The notes under the pieces are model-generated. The model worked only from the letters and a program-made list of their open reading frames with translations. It was not told the DNA's origin and did no database searches. The translations under genes and the position numbers were made by a program. Of a stretch of DNA of 64,000 nucleotides, positions 45,209-52,682 are shown piece by piece. The DNA is from JAFGBI01 sp964480725 (lineage in GTDB: Bacteria; Myxococcota_A; Polyangia; Polyangiales; Polyangiaceae): contig CAYZQO010000017.1 in assembly GCA_964480725.1 (NCBI GenBank), positions 1-64,000 on the forward strand, in the 5' to 3' direction. The stretch's first letter is position 1; each line of letters starts with the position of its first letter.

Positions 45209-46930
45209 TCAGACGATCGACGACCGCGGGTCACTCCCGCGCGGCTCGGCCGTGATCACGGCCGCCCGGAGCTCGACGAAGGTGCGGGCGGCGAGCACGT
45301 GGCGCTGAACCGAGCCGCGACTCAGGGTGCGCGCGACGTCGGCGAGGATCTCGAGCTGCACCTGATCGTCGGCCGCGGGGGTCAGCACCAGCACGATGAT
45401 GCGGCAAGGCTCACCGTCCACGGCATCGAACTCGACGCCCCGCTCACAGGTGGCGACCCCGACGATCGGGCCGGAGAGGTCGTCGAGGCGCGCGTGCGGC
45501 ACCGCGACGCCCTTCTCGAGTCCCGTCGACATCAATCGCTCCCGCTCGAGCACCGCGGCCTCGACCCGCGCCGGATCGACGTCGTGGGCCTCGGCGACGG
45601 CGACCGAGAGGGACCGGATCACCTCCTCCTTGGTGTCGGCGACCAGCCCCGGGAGGAACGCGCGCGAGACGACGAAATCGAGGCACCGTCGCGGCTTCTT
45701 GCTGCTGACGAGCCACCCGAGGATAGGGCCCGTCAGGACCGAGGTGACGAGCGCCATCACCACCAGCGCGACGAAGAGCCGATCGCCGATGATCCCGAGA
45801 CGGAGGGCGACCAGGCCGAGGACGATGCCCATGGTCCCGCTCGACATCAGCGCCACCCCGATCGCCCAGGACTGGCGCGGCGCGATGCCGCTCAGCCGCG
45901 CCCCCAGTGTGCCGCCCGCGACCTTGCCGACGACGGCCACCGCGAGCACGACCGCCACCAACGCGGGGTCGAAGTGCGCGAGCAGGTCGACCCGGAGCCC
46001 GACGGTGGCGAAGAAGAGCGGCGCGAAGACGAAGGAGACGAACTGATCGAGGGTGGCGCGCGTTCGCTCGCGCAGGTGCCGCGAGTCGCCGATGGCGATG
46101 CCGAAGACGAAGGCACCGAACACCGCGTGGACCCCGAGCCACTCGGTGAAGGCAGCGGCGAGCAGGCCGAGCGTCGCCGTGAAGCCCAGCACCCCGCCCG
46201 GCCAGCTCGCGAAGGCGTGCAGGCGCGGCAAGAGGAAGTCGAGCGCCCGGCGGACGACCGTGAGCATCAGGGCGAAGAACGCCACCGTCCCCAGCAGCGT
46301 GGCCACGAGGGGGGTCCGGGCGTGGCCCGCGTCGGTCATCCCGATCACCACGGCGAAGACGAGCCAACCGACCGTGTCGTTGAGGATCGCGGCCGGTACG
46401 ACCACCATGCCGAGATCGCTGCGGAACAGATCGAGGTCGAGCAGGGTCCGGACGATGACGGGCAGGGCGGAGATCGCGAGCGCGGTCGCCAGGAACAGGG
46501 AGAACACCAGCGGATCCGCCCCCGGCTCGGCGCCGAGGACCCGCGGCGCCACCCACGCGAGCCCGAAGCCGATCGAGAAGGGGAGCAGCAGCCCCGAGAG
46601 GCTGACGGCCGCCGCCGAACGGCCCTGCCGCCAGGCGGCGGACAGATCCACCTCCATGCCCGCCACCAGCATGAACAGGACAAGGGCGACGTTGGTGAAG
46701 CCGCTCAGCACGAGCGCCGCCGGTCCGCTCGCCGGGAACAGGTACCCGGCGACGCCCGGCGCCAGGGCGCCGAGGACCGTCGGCCCGAGCAGGATCCCCG
46801 CGATGATCTCGCCGAGCACCGCCGGCTGGTGCCAGCGCCGCGCGAGCTCCCCGCAGAGCCGCGCGCTGCCGAGCAGCACGGCGACCGTGAGCAGGATCTG
46901 GGTGACCTCGGTGCCGGAGAGCTGGACCAT
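45209..46930 (-). CDS. CPA2-type cation:proton antiporter with C-terminal PTS EIIA domain
   Basis: 573 residues from the ATG at 46930. About 12-13 transmembrane helices in residues 10-400 with the Kef/NhaS-like signatures LGEIIAGILLGPTVLG, LPVIVRTL, and HAVFGAFVFGIAIGD. A cytoplasmic domain of about 140 residues follows that matches the fructose/nitrogen-type PTS EIIA fold, with a candidate phosphorylated His in GVAVPHARLDDLSG. The family exchanges Na+ or K+ for protons. The EIIA-like part suggests control by the phosphotransferase system. Convergent with the CysK fusion gene. Confidence 0.9.
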   Translation of the reverse strand: MVQLSGTEVTQILLTVAVLLGSARLCGELARRWHQPAVLGEIIAGILLGPTVLGALAPGVAGYLFPASGPAALVLSGFTNVALVLFMLVAGMEVDLSAAWRQGRSAAAVSLSGLLLPFSIGFGLAWVAPRVLGAEPGADPLVFSLFLATALAISALPVIVRTLLDLDLFRSDLGMVVVPAAILNDTVGWLVFAVVIGMTDAGHARTPLVATLLGTVAFFALMLTVVRRALDFLLPRLHAFASWPGGVLGFTATLGLLAAAFTEWLGVHAVFGAFVFGIAIGDSRHLRERTRATLDQFVSFVFAPLFFATVGLRVDLLAHFDPALVAVVLAVAVVGKVAGGTLGARLSGIAPRQSWAIGVALMSSGTMGIVLGLVALRLGIIGDRLFVALVVMALVTSVLTGPILGWLVSSKKPRRCLDFVVSRAFLPGLVADTKEEVIRSLSVAVAEAHDVDPARVEAAVLERERLMSTGLEKGVAVPHARLDDLSGPIVGVATCERGVEFDAVDGEPCRIIVLVLTPAADDQVQLEILADVARTLSRGSVQRHVLAARTFVELRAAVITAEPRGSDPRSSIV

Positions 46931-47036
46931 CGAACGATGTGGGCGGAATCCGACCCCGCGAGCCGGCTGCGACGACGATAACCGATCCGCCGGGCCACCG
47001 CGACGCGAGGGCGCGCGCCGGGCCGGCGCGGCCGCG

Positions 47037-47699
47037 TCACAGCCGGGCGAGCAGGGGCGCGAGGTGACCGCCGAGGGCGCTCGGGTCCGAGACGCGCGGG
47101 ACCGTGACCACGTGCAAGCCGGGCGATAGGCGCACGATGGCAGCGGCGTTCGCGCCGGTCGTCGCGTCACGCTCGGCGGGGGCCGAGAGGACCAGGCCCA
47201 CAACGGGCAGCGCGAGCCCCTCGAGCACGCGCAGCACCAGGAGCGCTTGGTTGATGGCGCCGAGGCGATCAGCGGCGACGACGAGCACACGGGCGTCGAG
47301 GGCGCGCGTCAGATCGGTGAGGTCCCGGTCCCAGGTGAGCGGCGTCAGCAGACCACCGGCGCCCTCGACCAGCGTGAGTTCGGCGCCGACCGCGAGCGCG
47401 TGCACGCGCTGAACCAGCGCTTCCAGATCGAGGCGAAGGCCAGCGCGATCGGCGGCCACCGCGGGGGCGAGTGGCTCCGCCAGGCGCACCAGCGCGTGCA
47501 CCGGGTCGCGCTGCCCGGTCGCGGCGGCGAGCTGCGCCCCGTCCTCGGCGGCCGTGGGCTCTCCGGGACAGCCTGTCTCGACCGGCTTGACCGCGAGCAC
47601 CTGGACGCCACGAGCGCAGAGCGCTCGCGCGAGCGCGCAGCCGACGAAGGTCTTGCCGACCCCCGTGTCGGTGCCAGTGATCACGAGCATCGAAGGCAT
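47037..47699 (-). CDS. bioD: dethiobiotin synthetase
   Basis: 220 residues from the ATG at 47699; an ATG three codons later is also possible. P-loop TGTDTGVGKTFVG at the N-terminus, KPVETG with the catalytic Lys, LVEGAGGLLTPL, and the nucleotide-specificity region near DRLGAINQALL. The enzyme forms dethiobiotin from 7,8-diaminopelargonate, CO2 and ATP. No other biotin gene is nearby. It lies about 100 bases from the antiporter start and could share a transcript with it. Confidence 0.93.
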   Translation of the reverse strand: MPSMLVITGTDTGVGKTFVGCALARALCARGVQVLAVKPVETGCPGEPTAAEDGAQLAAATGQRDPVHALVRLAEPLAPAVAADRAGLRLDLEALVQRVHALAVGAELTLVEGAGGLLTPLTWDRDLTDLTRALDARVLVVAADRLGAINQALLVLRVLEGLALPVVGLVLSAPAERDATTGANAAAIVRLSPGLHVVTVPRVSDPSALGGHLAPLLARL

Positions 47700-47758
47700 G
47701 CGCCGCGCGCAGCCATCGCACGGGGAGCGCGATCGTTCAAGTCCGCACCGGCGCACCG

Positions 47759-49765
47759 TCAGAAGCGCGCCTCGAGGCCCCCCTCGATCAGATGCTGCAC
47801 GAACTGCCGGTCGTCGTAGTCGAAGGCGTGCTCGGGATCGTTGGGGTCGTAGGCGACGTTCGAGTGGCTGATGAGCACCACGTACTCAGCCGAGAGGGCC
47901 AGGCGGTCGGCCCGGTCGAGCGAAACCTCGGCGTGAGCGCCGCCGCGCCCGCGCAGGTCCCGCCGGGTCTTGCCACTCTGGGCCCAAAGCTGGCGCGCGC
48001 CGGGACCAGAGGCGAGGATCCCGCTGGGATCGAGGTAGACACGACCCTCCACGCCACCCGAGAGCCCGAAGGACCAGCGCTGACCCGGCGCCCAGGTGAC
48101 GTCCACCAAGCCCCCCGGCGCCCAGTAGGAGAGTGGGATCCGGTAGAGGGCTCCCTCACAGGAGGAGCCGGCCATGCCCACGCCGCTCACCAGGGCATCG
48201 CAGGCGGGGTAGTCGGCTGCGGTGAGCGTGCGCACGACGGTCCCCGCCTGGACGGCGCGCAGCCGGGCCCCGAAGGTGAGCGCCCAGTCGCCGAGGGTCA
48301 CGAACTCGAGCAGCGCGACGTCCTCGCGCGCGCCGGTGAGCACGTCGTCCTCCTCGAAGCCGTGGACGGCGCGCACGCCGAGATCGAGCCGCGTCCGGGT
48401 GACGGCGCTCGTCCGGAGCTCCGCGCGCACTCCGCCGCCGTTCTCCCAGACGAACGGCGCGACCGCCTCGAGCCCGTCGAGGATCAGGGTCGACTGCGCG
48501 GTGAGACGGAAGCGGAGGCGCCTAGACTTCGCCAGGTACAGGTGCGCGGCCACCGGGTGCGCCTGCAGGCTGAGCTCGCGCACGCTCGACTCGAGCAGGG
48601 CAAAGAGGCTCGGCGAGTACTCGCCGCGAAGCGCGGCGTGCCGTCCGAGCCGCCCGGTGTAGCCGAGGGTGCCGTAGGCCGACAGCAGGGCGCTACCCTC
48701 CGCCAGAGCGGACGACGACAACCCGCTCGCCTCTATCGACCCGGACTGAGCGGGGTTCGAGTCGAAGCCGCCGCCGAGGTAGAGCGCTCCGGAGGCCCCG
48801 GTCGGCGGGAGCGGGTCGAGCGCGGCCAGCGTCGAGCGCGCCCAGCTCGCCGCGTCGCCGTCGAGCCCTAGGCGCAGGGCGCGCTCGAGATCGCGACGCG
48901 CCGCCTCGGGCTGGCGCGTCGCGAGCGCGATCTCCGCCCGCTTGGCGTACAGATCGGGGTCCGCGGGCGATAGGGCGATCGCTGCGTCGATGTGGCCGCG
49001 CGCCGCGGCGGGATCGCCGAGCGCGAGCTGGGCGGCCGCGAAACCGAAGCGCACGTCCGTGAGGTCGCGAGGCGACAGCGCATCCGGCTGGGCCAGGAGC
49101 GGAGCGAGGAGCGCCACGGCCCGCGCGGGATCCCCGCCCTTCAGCGCCGCGGCCGCGTCGCGGAGCTCGGCCGCGAGCCCGCTCGCCGCCGCCGCGTGGT
49201 TGAGGCGGTCAAGCTCCGCCTGGAGCTCCGCCCGCCGCGCCGCCACCTCGGCGTCGCCGGGGCCCGCCGCAACGAGGTGGCGACGGGCATCGTCGGGCCG
49301 ACCATCGCGGACCGCCGCGAGCCCGGCGTTCAGCCAGGCGAGCGCGGCCGCTGCCGGATCGAGCCGCGCGCTCCGGACGAACGCCGCCTCCGCCTCCGCG
49401 AAGCGTCCGAGCTCGAAGGAGCAGGACGCCAGGTTGAACTCCAGCGCCGCCCGCTCGACGTCGGTCGGAGCCAGAGCGAGGGCGAGCGCGAACTCCGCCG
49501 CCGCCGCCTCGAACTCCCGTTGCTCGAAGAGGGCGGTGGCCCGTCGCGCGTGCTCCGCGAGCTCCACGCGCGGATCCTTCTCCGCCGAAGGCGCGTCCTC
49601 CGTGACCGCGGGCGCGTCCTCCGCAGCCGCAGGTGCCGCCTCCACGACCGGCGGCGCCTCCTCGGCGCGGGCGCTGGCGACGACGAGCGTCACCACCGCG
49701 GCTACGGCCCTCGCTGCCGTCCGCCTGCGCCGTCGCCCGAGGCCCGAACGCAGAGCGCCGATCAG
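47759..49765 (-). CDS. TPR protein fused to an outer-membrane barrel, probable CTG start
   Basis: 668 residues if translation begins at the CTG at 49765. That codon overlaps the upstream TGA as CTGA and lies six bases after a perfect AGGAGG. This start adds a signal peptide: a run of five Arg, then AVAAVVTLVVASARA. Starting at the GTG at 49696 would cut off its basic part. Residues about 65-330 hold four to six TPR repeats (ATALFEQREFEAAAAEFALAL, AEIALATRQPEAARRDLERAL). The remainder consists of beta strands like those of an outer membrane barrel, ending IEGGLEARF. It is probably an envelope scaffold or exporter controlled by the sigma factor of its operon. Confidence 0.8.
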   Translation of the reverse strand: MIGALRSGLGRRRRRTAARAVAAVVTLVVASARAEEAPPVVEAAPAAAEDAPAVTEDAPSAEKDPRVELAEHARRATALFEQREFEAAAAEFALALALAPTDVERAALEFNLASCSFELGRFAEAEAAFVRSARLDPAAAALAWLNAGLAAVRDGRPDDARRHLVAAGPGDAEVAARRAELQAELDRLNHAAAASGLAAELRDAAAALKGGDPARAVALLAPLLAQPDALSPRDLTDVRFGFAAAQLALGDPAAARGHIDAAIALSPADPDLYAKRAEIALATRQPEAARRDLERALRLGLDGDAASWARSTLAALDPLPPTGASGALYLGGGFDSNPAQSGSIEASGLSSSALAEGSALLSAYGTLGYTGRLGRHAALRGEYSPSLFALLESSVRELSLQAHPVAAHLYLAKSRRLRFRLTAQSTLILDGLEAVAPFVWENGGGVRAELRTSAVTRTRLDLGVRAVHGFEEDDVLTGAREDVALLEFVTLGDWALTFGARLRAVQAGTVVRTLTAADYPACDALVSGVGMAGSSCEGALYRIPLSYWAPGGLVDVTWAPGQRWSFGLSGGVEGRVYLDPSGILASGPGARQLWAQSGKTRRDLRGRGGAHAEVSLDRADRLALSAEYVVLISHSNVAYDPNDPEHAFDYDDRQFVQHLIEGGLEARF

Positions 49766-50586
49766 CGCGGACCTCCTGTTTCCACCCCGGGGCGCTCTCG
49801 GCGCGGCTCAGCGCCCTCCCCCACCGTGCGCGCTCGCTCGCGCTGCCGCTCGTGCTCACGGCGGGCGGCGGCAGCGGCGTCCTCCCCCGCGCGCTCGCCG
49901 TTCGTCCTGGCCTCGCCCACGCGAGCACCGGTCCCGTCGCCGGACCGGGTTCCGGCCGCGTCACGAAGTGATCCACCGGCCGGATCGCGCACGCTCGCCG
50001 CGCCGGCGACGTCGCTCGAGCCAACGCTCATGCGGACGCGCCCGAGCGCGAGGGGGGGCTCGACCTCACTGACAGCGCTCGGTGCGGGCTCCGCGACGGG
50101 TTCCTCTGCCAACGCCTCCGGCGTCGGCTGGGCGACGAGCCGTCCCTCGGGGGCAATGGCACGAGCGGCGCCGGGCCGCGGCCCGTCCAACCGCAACGGC
50201 TCCGGCTCGGGTTCGGGGGCCGAGACGGTGGGTTCCGCGGGCGGCTCGAGATCGACCGGCGCGGTCGCTCTGAGCGCGGGCCGCACCGCCCTCGCGGCGC
50301 GCTCACCCTCGCCGTCCGGCACGGAAACCGCAGGCTCCGGGGTCGGCGCAGGGCGCGACACCTCCCAGATCCCAGCGCCCGCCAACGCCCCCGTCGGGAC
50401 CAGCACCGCGGCCACCATCCACAAGGTGCGCCGCGCGGCCCAGCGCCGAGCCGGGACGAGCTGGCGCACGGGCGGGGGCTCCGCCTCGAGGCGGGCCCAC
50501 AGCCGCTCCTCGAAGGTCCCGTCCGGCGGCGAGACACGCAGCCCCCGCAGGCGCTCGGCGATCTCGGCTTCGGTCGGGGGGATCAT
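49762..50586 (-). CDS. putative membrane-bound anti-sigma factor
   Basis: 274 residues. The start overlaps the sigma-factor stop (ATGA). A short cytoplasmic N-terminus (about 45 residues, EAEIAERLRGLRVSPPDG and TFEERLWARLE) is followed by one transmembrane helix near 57-78 and a long Pro/Glu/Arg-rich periplasmic tail. There is no HxxxCxxC zinc motif, so it is not of the zinc type. The call rests on size, topology and coupling to the ECF sigma gene. The 3' end carries the AGGAGG used by the next gene. Confidence 0.6.
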   Translation of the reverse strand: MIPPTEAEIAERLRGLRVSPPDGTFEERLWARLEAEPPPVRQLVPARRWAARRTLWMVAAVLVPTGALAGAGIWEVSRPAPTPEPAVSVPDGEGERAARAVRPALRATAPVDLEPPAEPTVSAPEPEPEPLRLDGPRPGAARAIAPEGRLVAQPTPEALAEEPVAEPAPSAVSEVEPPLALGRVRMSVGSSDVAGAASVRDPAGGSLRDAAGTRSGDGTGARVGEARTNGERAGEDAAAAARREHERQRERARTVGEGAEPRRERPGVETGGPR

Positions 50587-51218
50587 GCGGCGGGCCTTCC
50601 TGAACTGTTGGACGGAGCCGGGGCCGAAGGGGTTCCCGGTTCCGGGCGCGCGCCGACGCCCCCCTCCTCGGCGGCGAGCGCAGCGGCGAGCTTGGCGCGC
50701 GCGCGAGAGAGCCGAGAGCGGACGGTCCCGATGGGCACGCCCTCGACGGTCGCGACCTGCTCGTACGACATCCCCTCGATGTCGCACAGCACCACCGGGA
50801 CCCTGAACTCGGGCGGGAGGGCGCGCACCGCCCGCCACAGGCGCTCGACCTCCTGCTTCTGGACAGCGAGCTCCTCCTGACTCTCCGCCTCTTCGGCCCC
50901 CATCTGCTCGTCGAGCTCTTGCTCCCGCGCGCGCGTCGTGCCCTGGCGCCCGCGCCGGGAGTCGATGAAGACCGAGCGAGCGAGCGTGTAGAGCCAAGTC
51001 GAGAGCGAGGACCGTCCCTCGAAGCCACCGATGGAGCGAAATGCCTTCAGGAGCACGTCCTGGGCGAGATCGTCGGCGTCGGCCCAGTTGCCCGCGAAGG
51101 AGAAGGCGAAGCGGCGCACGCTGTCGAGGTGCGGGCGCACGAGCTCCTGGAAGGCAGCCCGGTCACCGCGCCGAGCCCGCTCGACGAGATCGTGATCACG
51201 GGCAGGAAACAAGCGCAT
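50583..51218 (-). CDS. ECF-type RNA polymerase sigma factor
   Basis: 211 residues from the ATG at 51218. Region 2 at about 10-80 with DADDLAQDVLLKAFRSI and STWLYTLARSVFIDSRR; region 4 at about 130-185 with LPPEFRVPVVLCDIEGMSYEQVA and GTVRSRLSRARAKL. A charged linker and a Pro/Ser-rich tail follow. First gene of a three-gene coupled operon. A GGAAC-N17-CGTC sequence on the minus strand (51248 to 51223) ends five bases before the ATG, which would give a leaderless or very short-leader autoregulated transcript. Confidence 0.93.
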   Translation of the reverse strand: MRLFPARDHDLVERARRGDRAAFQELVRPHLDSVRRFAFSFAGNWADADDLAQDVLLKAFRSIGGFEGRSSLSTWLYTLARSVFIDSRRGRQGTTRAREQELDEQMGAEEAESQEELAVQKQEVERLWRAVRALPPEFRVPVVLCDIEGMSYEQVATVEGVPIGTVRSRLSRARAKLAAALAAEEGGVGARPEPGTPSAPAPSNSSGRPAA

Positions 51219-51360
51219 GTTGGACGAGGCCGGCGAGCCTGGAGTTCCCCGACCCGTTCCCGAGCATATCGGAGGGGGCGGGGCACGGCCAGAGAGCCGC
51301 ACTTTTCCGCGGGTTTCGGTCGGAACGGGGGCGCACCGCGCGCTGACGAACGGAGCCCGC

Positions 51361-51386
51361 GGAACTCGGAGCCCGGGCGCTACGTC
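51361..51386 (+). promoter_or_regulatory. ECF-type promoter for the Lys/Ala-repeat gene
   Basis: GGAACT at 51361-51366 and CGTC at 51383-51386 with a 16-base spacer, the classic layout of ECF sigma promoters. The predicted start of transcription gives a leader of about 40 bases before the AAGGAG and ATG of the gene at 51434. The adjacent, divergent sigma gene is the natural candidate regulator. Confidence 0.6.
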
Positions 51387-51433
51387 GGACGGGCAGCTCA
51401 CGACGCCGTGGGCCGAGACACAAGGAGCTAGCG

Positions 51434-52294
51434 ATGCGCAAGACAACGATGACGATGACGACCCTGACGATGGCCGTCTGCCTCGGCGTGCTCGGCACGG
51501 CACAGGCAGCGCCCGATGCAGCCGACGCGGCGACCGCCGACCGAACTCAGGACCGCGCGGCCGTGGCCGAGGCCGCCAAGACCCAGGACGGCGACGCGGT
51601 CAAGGCCCAGGACGGCGACGCGGTCAAGGCCCAGCAGGGCGACGCGGTCAAGGCCCAGGGCGCGGGCGAGGTGAAGGCCCAGCAGGGCGACGCGGTGATG
51701 AACGGCGATCCGGCAGCCGCCAAGAAGGCCGCCAAGGCAGAGAAGAAGGCCGCCAAGGCAGAGGCCAAGGCCGCCAAGGCAGAGGCCAAGGCCCAGAAGC
51801 TCCAGAAGATGGCGCAGGCGGACCCCGATGGTGCTGCCAAGAAGGCCGCCAAGGCAGAGGCCAAGGCCCAGAAGAAGACCGCCAAGGCAGAGGCCGCTGC
51901 CGACGCGGCGAAGCAGGCCAAGGCCCAGGCTGGCGGCAACGCAGCGAAGCAAGCCAAGGCCGAGGGCTCCGGCGACGCGGCGAAGCAGGCCAAGGCCGAG
52001 GGCGCCGATAAGGGCCAGCGGCCGGAGGAGAACGAGGCGCTACGCCAGGCGGCCCGCGCGGACGCGGCGGGCGACGGCGAGCGCGGTGAGAGCAAGGCCG
52101 CCGGGGATCGGCCCGAGCGCGAGCCGAGCCAGTCGCGCAGCGGGGAGATGAAGGAGCAGCGTGACCAGCGGCGTGACGCGGCCGCCGGGGCCCGTGGCAA
52201 TCGCGCGGAAGGTGCGGCCGGGTCGGAGAGCACGGTGGGCGCCGAGGGCGCGGCCGGCAGCGACGGTACTTCGCGCGCGGGGGCAGGTCGCTGA
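51434..52294 (+). CDS. exported Lys/Ala-rich repeat protein, probable ECF target
   Basis: 286 residues, start eight bases after AAGGAG. Sec signal ends GTAQAAPDA. The mature protein is built of low-complexity repeats: DGDAVKAQ units (residues about 52-88), then KKAAKAEAKAAKAEAKAQK runs, then DAAKQAKAEG units, and an acidic and Arg-rich tail. It is predicted to be largely helical or disordered, with no catalytic domain. Similar Lys/Ala-rich secreted proteins bind polyanions or cover the envelope. Its position across from the sigma factor and the promoter sequence suggest induction in envelope stress. Confidence 0.75.
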   Translation: MRKTTMTMTTLTMAVCLGVLGTAQAAPDAADAATADRTQDRAAVAEAAKTQDGDAVKAQDGDAVKAQQGDAVKAQGAGEVKAQQGDAVMNGDPAAAKKAAKAEKKAAKAEAKAAKAEAKAQKLQKMAQADPDGAAKKAAKAEAKAQKKTAKAEAAADAAKQAKAQAGGNAAKQAKAEGSGDAAKQAKAEGADKGQRPEENEALRQAARADAAGDGERGESKAAGDRPEREPSQSRSGEMKEQRDQRRDAAAGARGNRAEGAAGSESTVGAEGAAGSDGTSRAGAGR

Positions 52295-52340
52295 TCCCGT
52301 TCCAGGACTCTACCGGCGATAGCCTCGCTCCGTGCCTCGT

Positions 52341-52489
52341 CACCGCGCCCCCAGGCGTGGTGACAGGGCGCGGAGCGCCGACATTCCGGGCAAGTCGGCT
52401 TACCGTGTGTACGCCCCTCCCACACGGAGTGGGGTCGGCCCCGTGCGCGTTGTCCCCGGCGCACGCGGGCCGACCCCACGCACTTTTTT
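52341..52489 (+). ncRNA. candidate structured RNA: series of stem-loops ending in an intrinsic terminator
   Basis: Four consecutive hairpins: CCGCGCCC/GGGCGCGG at 52343-52373 (with an alternative 9-bp stem at 52341-52362), GCCGAC/GTCGGC at 52377-52399, CCGTGTG/CACACGG at 52403-52427, and the terminator stem at 52429-52479 plus a T6 tract. The spacers are only one to four bases. GCCGAC and GTCGGC recur in the terminator arms, so alternative pairing that would break the terminator is possible. It may be a small RNA, or a leader of the gene at 52683. No known RNA family is recognised. Confidence 0.4.
52429..52489 (+). terminator. strong intrinsic terminator
   Basis: Perfect 13-bp stem GTGGGGTCGGCCC (52429-52441) / GGGCCGACCCCAC (52467-52479), with an inner GTGCGC/GCGCAC stem in the loop, then four bases and TTTTTT (52484-52489). 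It would end transcripts coming from the Lys/Ala-repeat gene, whose stop is 135 bases upstream. Confidence 0.85.
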
Positions 52490-52682
52490 CTGGAAGCGGC
52501 TCAGGCCTGCTGCTCGGGGAGGCACGGGGGGGGTGAGCGCGTCGGGCACAGGGGAAACCTGAGCCGCGCGTCGACGGGGGACCGCGCGCAGTTCCAGGAA
52601 GGGCTTCGCGACGTCGATGGACACCATCGACATCGCGTTGGGCATTCGTCGAGTCGATTTTTTGAAAGGGAGGCAGGACAGA
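52490..52682. other. leader region with further inverted repeats
   Basis: Contains a perfect 10-bp inverted repeat GCGGCTCAGG (52496-52505) / CCTGAGCCGC (52558-52567) and a 7-bp hairpin GTCGATG/CATCGAC (52613-52631). A T6 tract at 52658-52663 lies shortly before the ribosome site AAAGGGAGG of the next gene. The ATCGAC at 52626 can instead pair with GTCGAT at 52653, next to the T tract. Confidence 0.5.
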
